DNA of 64,000 nt from Prevotella sp. (GTDB lineage Bacteria; Bacteroidota; Bacteroidia; Bacteroidales; Bacteroidaceae): the NCBI GenBank assembly GCA_017619445.1, contig JAFZSI010000044.1, forward strand, positions 50,090 through 114,089. Direction: 5' to 3'. The number at the start of each line of letters is the position of its first letter. Position 1 is the first letter of the stretch. Shown here in pieces: positions 18,851 through 28,206 of this stretch. Below the pieces are notes generated by a model that was not told the origin of the DNA, did no database searches, and saw nothing but the letters and a program-made list of their open reading frames with translations. Both the position numbers and the translations under genes were made by a program.

Positions 18851-19195
18851 ATGCCAAGATCAGTAAATCATGTCGCTTCAAGAGCAAAGCGCAAAAGAAT
18901 CTTAAAGCTCACACGTGGCTACTTCGGAGCCAGAAAAAATGTTTGGACAGTAGCCAAGAACACATGGGAGAAAGGTCTCACATACGCTTATCGTGACCGT
19001 CGACTGAAGAAGCGCAATTTCCGCTCACTGTGGATTCAGCGCATCAACGCTGCCGCTCGTCTCGAGGGACTGAGCTACTCGCAGTTCATGGGCAAGCTCA
19101 GCAAGGCTGGTATTGAGATTAACCGCAAGGTGCTCGCCGACCTCGCCGTCAACAACCCCGAGGCTTTCAAGGCCATCGTTGAGAAGGTGAAGTAA
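18851..19195 (+). CDS. rplT: 50S ribosomal protein L20
   Basis: A 114-residue protein with the L20 pattern: basic N-terminal arm ([19 protein letters not shown]), the [15 protein letters not shown] block and the globular end ([22 protein letters not shown]). It binds 23S rRNA early in 50S assembly. Last gene of the operon, followed by a strong terminator. Confidence 0.97.
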   Translation: MPRSVNHVASRAKRKRILKLTRGYFGARKNVWTVAKNTWEKGLTYAYRDRRLKKRNFRSLWIQRINAAARLEGLSYSQFMGKLSKAGIEINRKVLADLAVNNPEAFKAIVEKVK

Positions 19196-19220
19196 ATCGC
19201 CTAACAGAAACACTCATACA

Positions 19221-19257
19221 AAAGGACCGGTTCTCGTGTAGAGCCGGTCCTTTTTTT
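19221..19257 (+). terminator. Terminator of infC-rpmI-rplT
   Basis: A GC-rich stem AAAGGACCGGTTC / GAGCCGGTCCTTT with a short loop, followed by a T7 run. It begins about 25 bases after the rplT stop. Confidence 0.9.
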
Positions 19258-19346
19258 GATTTGAGATTTGAGGGTTGAACTTTTGAAGTTTTCTCCTACC
19301 TCCGTACCATCGCACCTCCGTACCCCCGAACATTTAGTGGTCGGGG

Positions 19347-21554
19347 TTACTTGATGCCTCGCATGGTGAGGCTGATGCGGTTGCGGCGTGTGTCAATTTC
19401 CTTGACGCGCACACGGACGTGCTGATGAAGTTTCACCACCTGATTCGGGTCGCTGACGTATCGGTCGGCAAGCTGTGACACGTGAACGAGGCCATCCTGA
19501 TGCACACCGATGTCAACGAATGCGCCGAAGTTGGTGATGTTGGTTACAATGCCCGGCAACACCATTCCCTCTACCAAATCGTCGATGGTATGCACGTTGG
19601 GGTCGAACTCAAACTCTTCGATGTGCTCGCGCGGGTCCAGACCAGGCTTTTCCAGTTCATGGATGATGTCGGTCAGTGTGAGTTTGCCTGCGTTCTCGCG
19701 CACGTACTTATCAATATTTATCTCTTTCAGCCTTTCTTTGTTGCCGATGAGCTCGCCGACGGTGCACTGCATGTCGGCAGCCATCTGTTCCACCACGTCA
19801 GAGCTTTCGGGGTGAACGGCACTGTTGTCAAGTGGGTTCTTGGCGTTGGGAATGCGCAGGAATCCAGCGCACTGCTCATAGGCCGACGGTCCCAGTCGGG
19901 GCACTTTCTTCAGCTGTTCGCGCGAGCGGAATGCGCCGTGCTCGCGCCGGTAGTCCACAATGTTCTTGGCCAGAGCCGGTCCCAGTCCGCTGACATACAT
20001 CAGCAAGTGCTGGCTGGCGGTGTTGAGGTTCACGCCCACGGTGTTCACGCAGCTCATGACGGTCTGGTCGAGGCTGTGTTTGAGCTTTGTCTGGTCCACG
20101 TCGTGCTGATATTGTCCCACGCCGATGCTTTTCGGGTCTATTTTCACCAGTTCGGCCAGCGGGTCCATGAGTCTGCGCCCGATGCTGACGGCTCCGCGCA
20201 CGGTGACATCATAGTCGGGAAACTCATCGCGCGCCACCTTAGATGCAGAGTAGATGGAGGCGCCGTCTTCGCTGACGGTGAATACCTGTGGCTTCTTTTG
20301 TTGTCTTGGCGTTTGCTGTTCCGTCTGTTCAAATTGCTCTAAAGAGTCCATAGAATCAATAGAATCCGCCACAAAGCTATTCGTTTCGCGGCTGGCGGTA
20401 CCGTTGCCGATGGCGATGGCCTCGATACCGAAGCGGCGAATCATGTTGAGCAGGTGTATCTTGGCCTGCATGTAGTGGTTAATGGGCGGGTGGGGGAATA
20501 TGGCCTCGTTGTGCAGCAGGTTGCCCTGCTCGTCGAGACACACCACCTTGCAACCTGTGCGGAATCCCGGGTCGATGGCCATCACACGTTTCTGTCCGAG
20601 GGGAGCCGAGAGCAGCAGTTGGCGCAGGTTTTCGGCAAACACTTGTATGGCCTCGTCGTCGGCGCGCTCCTTGCTGGCTGCTGCAAACTCGTTCTCAATG
20701 GCCGGGCGCAGCAACCGCTTGTAGCTGTCCTCCACAGCCTCGGCCACGAGCCGTGCGCAGGCTCCCGACGTGTCGCCGCCCTGAGTGTATGGTTTAATGT
20801 GCAGCTTTCGCAACCGGTGGATGCACTCCGCGTCGTCGGCCCCTATGCTGACGCGCAGGAAGCCTTCCTCTTCGCCTCGCCGCATGGCCAGCAGCCGATG
20901 GCTGGAGCACCGTTTCAGCGGCTCATGCCAGTCGAAATAGTCGCTGAACTTCTGTGCCTCGTCGCTGTCTTTTTTCGCCTTCACCGCCTTCGACGCAATG
21001 ACGGCCTCGCGGCGGAACATTGCGCGCAGGTTGTTGCGCGAGCGTTCGTCCTCGCTCACCATTTCGGCGATAATGTCCTGTGCGCCGTGTATGGCAGCCT
21101 CGGTGTCGCCGACTTCGCCGCCCACGAAACGTGTGGCGGCCCGCTCCGGGTCGCGCTCACGCTGCAAGTAGATGAGCTTGGCCAGCGGCTCCAGTCCCTG
21201 CTCGCGGGCAATCTGTGCGCGCGTGCGCCGTTTGGGACGGTAGGGCAGATAGATGTCCTCTATCTCCGTGCTGTCCCAGCAGTCGTTGATGCGCTGCTGC
21301 AGTTCGGGTGTCATTTTTCCCAGCTCGCTGATGGTTTTGTTGACGGTTTCCTTGCGGCGTGCAAGTTCTTTGAGCCGTTCGTTCTGCTCGCTGATGGCCG
21401 CTATTTGCATCTCGTTCAACGCGCCCGTGCGCTCCTTGCGGTAGCGGGCAATGAAAGGTATGGTGCAGCCCAGTTCGAGCAGCGCCAGGGTGTTGGCAAC
21501 ATTCTGCTCCGGCAGGCTGAGCCTTGTGGCGATGATTTTTGCGAATGTGTTCAT
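19347..21554 (-). CDS. tex: RNA-binding transcriptional accessory protein Tex
   Basis: A 735-residue Tex protein with an N-terminal HTH-like region, a YqgF-like domain (VMAIDPGFRTGCKVVCLDEQG near residue 325), HhH motifs (SGLGPALAKNIVDYRREHG) and a C-terminal S1 RNA-binding domain (GMVLPGIVTNITNFGAFVDIGVHQDGLVHVSQL). It binds nucleic acids and influences transcription. Residues ~395-421 form a polar insert (a SID-SMD-SLEQFEQTEQQTPRQQKK-type run) absent from usual Tex, encoded by a tandem 'tctaaagagtccatagaatcaatagaatc' tract. A cryptic intergenic-like repeat thus sits inside a conserved gene. Confidence 0.95.
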   Translation of the reverse strand: MNTFAKIIATRLSLPEQNVANTLALLELGCTIPFIARYRKERTGALNEMQIAAISEQNERLKELARRKETVNKTISELGKMTPELQQRINDCWDSTEIEDIYLPYRPKRRTRAQIAREQGLEPLAKLIYLQRERDPERAATRFVGGEVGDTEAAIHGAQDIIAEMVSEDERSRNNLRAMFRREAVIASKAVKAKKDSDEAQKFSDYFDWHEPLKRCSSHRLLAMRRGEEEGFLRVSIGADDAECIHRLRKLHIKPYTQGGDTSGACARLVAEAVEDSYKRLLRPAIENEFAAASKERADDEAIQVFAENLRQLLLSAPLGQKRVMAIDPGFRTGCKVVCLDEQGNLLHNEAIFPHPPINHYMQAKIHLLNMIRRFGIEAIAIGNGTASRETNSFVADSIDSMDSLEQFEQTEQQTPRQQKKPQVFTVSEDGASIYSASKVARDEFPDYDVTVRGAVSIGRRLMDPLAELVKIDPKSIGVGQYQHDVDQTKLKHSLDQTVMSCVNTVGVNLNTASQHLLMYVSGLGPALAKNIVDYRREHGAFRSREQLKKVPRLGPSAYEQCAGFLRIPNAKNPLDNSAVHPESSDVVEQMAADMQCTVGELIGNKERLKEINIDKYVRENAGKLTLTDIIHELEKPGLDPREHIEEFEFDPNVHTIDDLVEGMVLPGIVTNITNFGAFVDIGVHQDGLVHVSQLADRYVSDPNQVVKLHQHVRVRVKEIDTRRNRISLTMRGIK

Positions 21555-21682
21555 AGTTGCATGGTGGTGTCTTTCGGTTGTCGGCAGTCATCACCATGCC
21601 GGCCATGCCGGCCGTTGTGGTGGTGATGACAGCCTTTGTGAGGACAAAGATAAGCATTTTTCGTGCACTATCATCCTTTATT

Positions 21683-21830
21683 GCCAAATTTTCTAAAGAA
21701 TTTCATCCTAAAAGTGCTCTTTACGACCGCAAAGCTATGGTTTGTTTTCACAGCGCATCGGTTTATGAATGCAAAGCACAGGTTTGTGATTAATTTTTCT
21801 AGAAAATTTGCACGTAAAGTGTGGGTATCA
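21683..21830. repeat. 21-bp array family, locus C
   Basis: Palindrome cores start at 21689 (TTTTCTAAAGAA) and 21795 (TTTTCTAGAAAA), 106 bp apart. Between them are four 21-bp units: CCTAAAAGTGCTCTTTACGAC, CGCAAAGCTATGGTTTGTTTT and two more ending GGTTTATGAA and GGTTTGTGAT. Another unit follows the second palindrome. The array lies in the 460-bp gap between divergent tex and the ABC-F gene. No other gene was found in that gap. Confidence 0.85.
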
Positions 21831-21977
21831 GTTTTTGACGTTTCGTTTCCTAATGACAGCGTTTGGGTTTACGCACGCGAAAAACCGAGTTTTTGGCGTC
21901 AATGTTCATGTCAACTATAAAAATCTTATACCTTTTGCTTCATCAAAGGTTCTCACGTTCGGAAAATTGCAAATAAA

Positions 21978-22009
21978 TTTGCATTTTCACTCACTTAATA
22001 GTACCTTTG
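21978..22009 (+). promoter_or_regulatory. ABC-F promoter, probably giving a leaderless mRNA
   Basis: TTTG (21978-21981), 20 bp, TACCTTTG (22002-22009). The ATG at 22015 begins five bases after the -7 box, about where transcription should start, so the mRNA would have no or almost no leader. Confidence 0.75.
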
Positions 22010-22014
22010 CAGAC

Positions 22015-24024
22015 ATGATATCGGTAGAAGGACTGAAAGTTGAGTTTGGGGCCAAGCCTCTGTTCGCTGATGTGAGCTTTGTGGTGAACGACCGCGACCG
22101 CATTGCGCTGGTGGGCAAGAACGGGGCTGGCAAATCGACTCTGCTCAAGATATTGTGCGGACAGCAGCAGCCCACGGCTGGCGTCGTGGCCATTCCCAAC
22201 GACACCTCCATCGGCTATCTGCCGCAGGTGATGCGTGTGGCCGATGATACCACTGTGCGCGACGAGGCCCGCAAGGCATTTGCCGACAGCACTGCTTTGA
22301 AGGAGCGCGTGGAACGGATGGAGCGCGAGCTGGGCGAGCGCTCCGACTACGAGAGCGAGGACTACCTGCGGCTTGTGGAGCGTTTCACGCAGGAGCACGA
22401 GCGCTATCTGCTGATGGGTGCCGACAACTACGAGGCTCAGATTGAGCGCACGCTCGTCGGCCTGGGCTTCGAGCGCAGCGATTTTGAGCGTCCCACAAGC
22501 GAGTTTTCTGGCGGCTGGCGCATGCGCATCGAACTGGCCAAACTGCTGCTGCGGTGTCCCGATGTGCTGTTGCTCGACGAGCCTACCAACCACCTCGACA
22601 TTGAGAGCATTCAGTGGCTGGAGCAGTTTTTGGCGCAGAGCGGCAGCGCGGTGGTGCTGGTGAGCCACGACCGCGCGTTCATCAACAATGTAACCACGCG
22701 TACGTTGGAGATTTCGTGTGGCCACATCATCGACTACAAGGTGAAATACAATGAGTATGTGGTTATACGTCGCGAACGTCGCGAACAACAGCTGCGTGCC
22801 TACGAGAACCAGCAGAAGGAGATGGCCGACATGCGGGCCTTCATCGAGCGTTTCCGCTACAAGGCCACCAAGGCCGTGCAGGTGCAGCAGAAAATCAAGC
22901 AGTTGGAGAAGATTGTGCCCATTGAGATTGACGAGGTTGATAACTCCGCGTTGCGTCTGAAGTTCCCGCCCTGTCTGCGCTCGGGCGACTATCCCGTAAT
23001 CTGCGAAGAGGTGGCCAAGAGCTACGGCAGCCATCGGGTGTTCGCCGATGTGTCATTCATTTTGAAACGGGGCGAGAAAGTGGCGTTCGTGGGCAAAAAC
23101 GGCGAGGGCAAATCCACGCTCGTGAAGTGCATCATGGACGAGATACCGTTTGACGGTCAGCTGAAAATCGGCCACAATGTGCAGATAGGATATTTTGCGC
23201 AGAACCAGGCGCAGTTGTTGGATGAGACTCTCACCGTTTTCGAGACCATCGACCGCGTGGCCCGTGGCGACATCCGTCTGCGCATCAACGACATTCTTGG
23301 TGCCTTTATGTTTGGAGGCGAGGAATCCGACAAGAAAGTGCGTGTGCTCAGCGGCGGCGAGCGCAGCCGTCTGGCCATGATTAAACTGCTGTTGGAGCCG
23401 GTGAACCTGCTGATACTCGACGAGCCGACAAACCATCTGGATATGCAGTCGAAGGATGTGCTGAAAGAGGCCATCCGCGCCTTCGACGGCACTGCCATCA
23501 TCGTCAGCCACGACCGCGAGTTCCTCGACGGGCTTGTCAGCAAGGTATATGAGTTTGGCGGCGGACGTGTGCGCGAGCATCTGGGCGGCATCTACGACTT
23601 CCTGCGAGCCAGGAAGATTGACGAGCTGAACGAATTGGGGAGAGGAGAGAGGAGAGAGGAGAGTGGAGAGAGAATACTCAAACCTCAGCCCTCAATTGCC
23701 ACTTCGTTCTCGCTTTCAGCTCGCGACCCCTTCGGCGTTCTCAACCCTCAACCCACCAAACAGAACTACGCCGAGCGCAAGGAACTGCAACGGCGCATAG
23801 GCCGCGTGGAGAAAGCCGTGAAAGAATGCGAGGCGAAGATTGCCGAAATGGAAAAACGCATCAAGGAACTCGACCAACTGCTGATGCAACCGGAGAATGC
23901 CGCCGACATGGTGCTCGTAACGGAATACACAACCACCAAAAGCGCGCTCGACACAGAAAGCGACCGCTGGATGACGCTCTCGGAGGAACTTGAAGAGCGG
24001 CGCGCTGAACTACAGAACTTATAA
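22015..24024 (+). CDS. ABC-F family ATP-binding protein
   Basis: A 669-residue soluble protein with two ABC domains and no membrane segments. The first has GKNGAGKST (36-44), SGGWRMRIELAK and LLLDEPTNHLD. The second has GKNGEGKST, LSGGERSRLAM and LILDEPTNHLD. The linker between them and the coiled-coil C-terminus are typical of ABC-F factors that act on the ribosomal E site. Residues ~541-582 hold an insert of low-complexity sequence (Arg/Glu run, then Pro/Gln/Ser) encoded by a 'gaggagag' tract. The ATG at 22015 is right after the promoter; the longer frame upstream is not supported. It is not a clear antibiotic-resistance type; closest to the Uup/YheS-like group. Confidence 0.93.
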   Translation: MISVEGLKVEFGAKPLFADVSFVVNDRDRIALVGKNGAGKSTLLKILCGQQQPTAGVVAIPNDTSIGYLPQVMRVADDTTVRDEARKAFADSTALKERVERMERELGERSDYESEDYLRLVERFTQEHERYLLMGADNYEAQIERTLVGLGFERSDFERPTSEFSGGWRMRIELAKLLLRCPDVLLLDEPTNHLDIESIQWLEQFLAQSGSAVVLVSHDRAFINNVTTRTLEISCGHIIDYKVKYNEYVVIRRERREQQLRAYENQQKEMADMRAFIERFRYKATKAVQVQQKIKQLEKIVPIEIDEVDNSALRLKFPPCLRSGDYPVICEEVAKSYGSHRVFADVSFILKRGEKVAFVGKNGEGKSTLVKCIMDEIPFDGQLKIGHNVQIGYFAQNQAQLLDETLTVFETIDRVARGDIRLRINDILGAFMFGGEESDKKVRVLSGGERSRLAMIKLLLEPVNLLILDEPTNHLDMQSKDVLKEAIRAFDGTAIIVSHDREFLDGLVSKVYEFGGGRVREHLGGIYDFLRARKIDELNELGRGERREESGERILKPQPSIATSFSLSARDPFGVLNPQPTKQNYAERKELQRRIGRVEKAVKECEAKIAEMEKRIKELDQLLMQPENAADMVLVTEYTTTKSALDTESDRWMTLSEELEERRAELQNL

Positions 24025-24052
24025 CAACAACCAAATAAAAAGAATCGTACGT

Positions 24053-26080
24053 ATGAAAAAACTTTTATTGACTATGGCAATTGCAGGAATGTCTGTGGCC
24101 GCAATGGCACAGCTGCAGTCGGGCATCAAGCTCGAAAACCTTAATCAAGGCGTCAGGGCAGGCGACGACTTCTATCAGTTTGCCTGTGGCGGATGGATGA
24201 AAAACAATCCGCTGCCCGCAGCTTATTCGCGCTTCGGTAGTTTCGACCAGCTGGCGCAAGACAACAACAAGCGCATCAACTCTATTCTCAGCGACCTGCT
24301 CACCAAAAGCTTTGAGCAAGGAACCAACGAGCAGAAAATGAGCGATTACTACAAACTCGCCATGGATTCCACCCGCCGCAACAAAGAGGGCGTGAAACCC
24401 GTGCTGCCGCTGATTAAGGAAATAGAAAAAGCCAAGACCAAGTATGCCTTGCTGGCCTTGCAACAGAAGTATGCAGCCTTTGGCTATGGCCGCGTCATCA
24501 GTACTTATTTTGCTGCCGACGAGAAAGACAGCAAGAACAACATCCTCAGCGTGAGTCAGGCTGGACTGACACTGCGCCTGAAAGACTATTATCTGGAAAC
24601 CGACGAGGCAACGACGGCCATCCGCGAGGCATACAAGAAACACATTGTGCGCATGTTCAAGATGTTTGGCTTCAAGGAGAAAGTTGCCCAGCAGAAGATG
24701 GAGAGCATCATGCGCGTGGAGACTGAGCTGGCAAAGGTGTCGAAAAGCCGCACCGAGTTGCGCGACCCCGTGGCCAACTACAACAAGATGACCCTCGTGG
24801 AGTTTGAGGAGAAGTATCCCAATATGCGGCTCACCCAGATGCTCAATGCCGAGGGCGTGAAGACCGACTATTTCCGCACGCTCGTAGTAGGACAGCCGTC
24901 GTTCGTGGCTGCTGCCGATGGCATTGTAGAGGGCATGACACCCGACGAGCTGCGTGCCTACATGGAGTGGGATGTCATTAACAGTTCGGCTGGCTATCTG
25001 AGCGACGACGTGGTGGAGGCCAACTTCGACTTCTATGGCCGTACCATGAGCGGACGTAAGGAAAACCATCCGCGCTGGAAACTTGCCACCGACCAGGTGG
25101 AGGGTGTATTTGGCGAGGCTTTAGGCAAGATGTATGCTGAGCGTTATTTCCCCGCTTCCTCGAAGGAGCGCATGGAGAAACTGGTGCGCAACCTGCAGAT
25201 TGCACTTGGTGAGCGCATTGACGCACAAGACTGGATGAGCGACACCACCAAACAGGCCGCCCACGAGAAACTGAACACGTTCTACGTGAAAATTGGCTAT
25301 CCCAACAAGTGGAAAGACCTGAGCCGACTCACCATCAATCCGCAGCTTTCGTTCTATGAGAACGCGCAGGTGTGCCACAAATTCTGGAACGACTTCCAGA
25401 TTGAGAAGAATGCGGGTAAACCTGTTGACCGCGATGAGTGGTACATGACTCCGCAGACCGTCAACGCCTATTACAATCCCACTACCAACGAAATTTGCTT
25501 CCCCGCCGGAATCCTGCAATATCCGTTCTTCGATGCCACTGCCGACGATGCTTTCAACTACGGAGCCATCGGTGTGGTCATTGGACACGAGATGACACAC
25601 GGATTCGACGATCAGGGGCGTCAGTACGACAAAGACGGCAACATGAAGGATTGGTGGACCGAGAGCGACGGCAAGAATTTCGTTGCCCGCACGGGCAAAT
25701 ATGCCGACTTCTTCTCTGCCATTAAGGTGTTGCCCGACCTCAATGCCAACGGCAAGCTCACACTGGGTGAGAATCTGGCCGACCATGGTGGACTGCAGGT
25801 GGCTTTCACCGCCTTTAAGAATGCCACGGCTGAGGCTCCGCTCGGCACTATCGACGGTTTCACTCCTGAGCAGCGTTTCTTCCTTGCTTACGCTGGTGTG
25901 TGGGGACAGAACATCACCGAGGCAGAAATACGCAATCGCACCAAGAGCGACCCCCATGCGTTGGGCGAATGGCGCGTGAACGGCGCGCTGCCGCACATAG
26001 ATATGTGGTATGAGGCCTTTGGCGTGAAAGAAGGCGACAAGATGTTTATTCCCAAGAGCCAGCGCCTGCAGCTCTGGTAA
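24053..26080 (+). CDS. M13-family zinc metallopeptidase (neprilysin/PepO-like)
   Basis: A 675-residue secreted peptidase with a signal peptide (MKKLLLTMAIAGMSVAAMAQ). It has the M13 zinc site HEMTH (VIGHEMTHGFDDQGRQYD) and the third-ligand motif ENLADHGG; NAYYNPTTNEICFPAGILQ is the substrate-binding segment. Periplasmic or outer-membrane peptide degradation is likely. The start is ATG 24053, 28 bp after the ABC-F gene; an upstream in-frame codon (23990) inside the ABC-F gene is unlikely. The two genes may be co-transcribed. A strong terminator follows. Confidence 0.95.
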   Translation: MKKLLLTMAIAGMSVAAMAQLQSGIKLENLNQGVRAGDDFYQFACGGWMKNNPLPAAYSRFGSFDQLAQDNNKRINSILSDLLTKSFEQGTNEQKMSDYYKLAMDSTRRNKEGVKPVLPLIKEIEKAKTKYALLALQQKYAAFGYGRVISTYFAADEKDSKNNILSVSQAGLTLRLKDYYLETDEATTAIREAYKKHIVRMFKMFGFKEKVAQQKMESIMRVETELAKVSKSRTELRDPVANYNKMTLVEFEEKYPNMRLTQMLNAEGVKTDYFRTLVVGQPSFVAAADGIVEGMTPDELRAYMEWDVINSSAGYLSDDVVEANFDFYGRTMSGRKENHPRWKLATDQVEGVFGEALGKMYAERYFPASSKERMEKLVRNLQIALGERIDAQDWMSDTTKQAAHEKLNTFYVKIGYPNKWKDLSRLTINPQLSFYENAQVCHKFWNDFQIEKNAGKPVDRDEWYMTPQTVNAYYNPTTNEICFPAGILQYPFFDATADDAFNYGAIGVVIGHEMTHGFDDQGRQYDKDGNMKDWWTESDGKNFVARTGKYADFFSAIKVLPDLNANGKLTLGENLADHGGLQVAFTAFKNATAEAPLGTIDGFTPEQRFFLAYAGVWGQNITEAEIRNRTKSDPHALGEWRVNGALPHIDMWYEAFGVKEGDKMFIPKSQRLQLW

Positions 26081-26110
26081 ACGGCGAATGGAGGTTTTCC
26101 TTCAAAACAT

Positions 26111-26149
26111 AAAAACGGCTGTTGTCCAAAAGGGCAGCAGCCGTTTTTT
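26111..26149. terminator. Terminator between the convergent M13 and M24 genes
   Basis: Stem AAAAACGGCTG / CAGCCGTTTTTT around a ~16-base loop. The gene on the left runs rightward and the gene on the right runs leftward, so the hairpin can serve both. Confidence 0.8.
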
Positions 26150-26211
26150 ATGGTTCGATGAGGGCGGGGGAGAGCTGCGCTTGTAGTGCAGCCTGCCAGA
26201 CGGGAAGAGAG

Positions 26212-28035
26212 TTATAGCGGGGCACAGGCCTCGCTCAGCCATTGCTGCTCGTCGGCATCAAGATGCGGGGCGAGTGCTGCATAGACATGGGCGTGATAGT
26301 CGTTCAGCCAACCAGTTTCCTCGTCGGTGAGCAACTCGCGGATGATAGGAGTCTTGTCAATGGGACAAAGCGTGAGCGGCTCAAACTGCAAAAACTCGCC
26401 GAATTCTGTCTGTCGTTCAGGAACAATAAGCAAAGTGTTCTCTATGCGCACCCCGAAACGCCCGGTGAGGTAGATGCCTGGCTCATCGGTGACAGTCATG
26501 CCTGCCACAAGTGGTGCGGGCTTCCATTCCATGCGAATTTGGTGAGGCCCTTCGTGAACGTTGAGAAAAGCACCCACGCCGTGGCCGGTGCCGTGCAGGT
26601 AGTTCAGTCCGTTTTTCCATAGCGGCAGGCGTGCCAGCGCGTCAATCTGCGTGCCGCTGGCCCCTGCGGGAAACACGGCGTTCTGCAGTTGCAGGTGGCC
26701 TTTCAGCACCAGGGTGTAGATGCGCTGCTGTTCGTCGCTGACAGGTCCAAGGCTGATGGTGCGGGTGATGTCGGTGGTGCCGCCGAGATACTGTCCGCCG
26801 CTGTCGATGAGCAGCAGGCCTTCGGGTTTCAACGGAACATCGGTGTCGGGCGTGGCCTCGTAGTGCACAATGGCCCCGTGAGCCTCGTAGGCCGCAATGG
26901 TGTCGAACGATGTGCCGTGGAACAGCGGCTGTTCCGCGCGCAGAGCCGTGAGTTTGCGGTCGATGGACATTTCGGTTTGCCCGCCGTTCTCTACAGCGGG
27001 CTTGAGCCAGCGGAGAAATTTTACAAGTGCGATGCCGTCGTGCAGCATCGCTTGCCTAAAACCCCGTATCTCGGTGGGGCTTTTAATGGTTTTCATGCGT
27101 TTGACGGGCGACTCTTCCTCAACAATCTGTATGGGGCTGCGCGTGCCACTGTGCTGGTGGTTTTTCACTAAGTCGAAGAGTGTGTAGTTCACCTCGTCGG
27201 GGTCTAAGAGAATGTTGTACTCGAAATAGTTTTTCAGTCCGCTTTTCACGTTCTCGTATTCATCCACGTGAATGCCCTCGGTTTTCAGGTAGCTCAGCAC
27301 GTCGGGCGTCAGTTTACTGCGGTTGACAAAGAGCGTGGCGCTTTTCGAGGCTATGAGCAGGTAGCTCACGAACACAGGGTTGCAGTGCACGTCGCTTCCG
27401 CGCAGGTTGAGCGTCCATGCTATGTCGTCGAGCGATGCCATGAGCATACCATCGGCATGGTGTTCGCGCAATGCCTGTCGTATGCGTGCGAGTTTCGATG
27501 CTGTTGTCTCGCCTGCATAATCCAGTGGGTAGCGTTCCACGGGATTTGTGGGCACTGGCGGACGGTCTTTCCAGATGTGGCGGAGTGCGTCGAAGTTTGT
27601 GCGCACGGTGATGCCGCCCTCGCGGCGCAGGTCGCTGATGAGTTGGCGCACCTCGTTGGCAGAACTAACCATACCGTCGATGGCCACCTCGGTCCAGTCG
27701 GCCTTGGGGTGTCGCGTGTTGCGAATTTCCTGCCCCAGCCACTGTGCGATGGTGGGTGTTCCGGGCATTTTCAGTTTCATCAGCTGGTATTCGGTGCCGC
27801 GCAACTGTTCTTCGGCAGCCAGGAAGTAACGCGAGTCGGTCCAAAGCGCCGCGTTCTCCAGTGTCACCACGGCTGTGCCCGCCGAACCGTCGAAACCGCT
27901 GATCCATTCGCGGCATTTCCAGTGGTCGGCCACGTATTCACTCTGGTGAGGGTCTGAACTTGGAAAGATGACAGCCGCCAACGATTCGCGCTGCATCACC
28001 TCACGGAGGGCTGATAGTCGGTCATTGATGTTCAT
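26212..28035 (-). CDS. M24B aminopeptidase P family (Xaa-Pro aminopeptidase)
   Basis: A 607-residue protein of the long (APP1/eukaryote-like) form, with two creatinase-like N-terminal domains and a C-terminal pita-bread catalytic domain. Metal ligands appear in order: Asp in LLIDSGGQYLGGTTDITRT, His in GTGHGVGAFLNVHEGP, Glu in VTDEPGIY, and Glu in RIENTLLIV. It removes N-terminal residues before proline; a cytoplasmic location is likely since no signal peptide is present. ATG at 28035 gives the normal N-terminus. It is transcribed divergently from mdh. Confidence 0.93.
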   Translation of the reverse strand: MNINDRLSALREVMQRESLAAVIFPSSDPHQSEYVADHWKCREWISGFDGSAGTAVVTLENAALWTDSRYFLAAEEQLRGTEYQLMKLKMPGTPTIAQWLGQEIRNTRHPKADWTEVAIDGMVSSANEVRQLISDLRREGGITVRTNFDALRHIWKDRPPVPTNPVERYPLDYAGETTASKLARIRQALREHHADGMLMASLDDIAWTLNLRGSDVHCNPVFVSYLLIASKSATLFVNRSKLTPDVLSYLKTEGIHVDEYENVKSGLKNYFEYNILLDPDEVNYTLFDLVKNHQHSGTRSPIQIVEEESPVKRMKTIKSPTEIRGFRQAMLHDGIALVKFLRWLKPAVENGGQTEMSIDRKLTALRAEQPLFHGTSFDTIAAYEAHGAIVHYEATPDTDVPLKPEGLLLIDSGGQYLGGTTDITRTISLGPVSDEQQRIYTLVLKGHLQLQNAVFPAGASGTQIDALARLPLWKNGLNYLHGTGHGVGAFLNVHEGPHQIRMEWKPAPLVAGMTVTDEPGIYLTGRFGVRIENTLLIVPERQTEFGEFLQFEPLTLCPIDKTPIIRELLTDEETGWLNDYHAHVYAALAPHLDADEQQWLSEACAPL

Positions 28036-28065
28036 AATTGTGTTTGTTTTGTCATTTCTACATGA

Positions 28066-28097
28066 CAAAGATAAACGTTTTTAGTATTAATAACAAA
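28066..28097 (-). promoter_or_regulatory. Promoter of the M24 aminopeptidase
   Basis: Minus-strand TTTG (28094-28097), 20 bp, TATCTTTG (28066-28073). A short hairpin TTTGTCAT / ATGACAAA overlaps the -7 box. Confidence 0.75.
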
Positions 28098-28136
28098 TAA
28101 TAAACAAAATAAATTCTTCCATCGCCTTTTTTTTGT

Positions 28137-28144
28137 TATCTTTG
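28137..28144 (+). promoter_or_regulatory. mdh -7 element
   Basis: TATCTTTG about 62 bases upstream of the mdh ATG; a T-rich run precedes it but no TTTG box at 19-20 bp. Confidence 0.55.
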
Positions 28145-28206
28145 CGCTGTGTTTTAGCAATCAACCATAAATATAAACTATCAAACTCACAAAAATACAA
28201 AGAATT

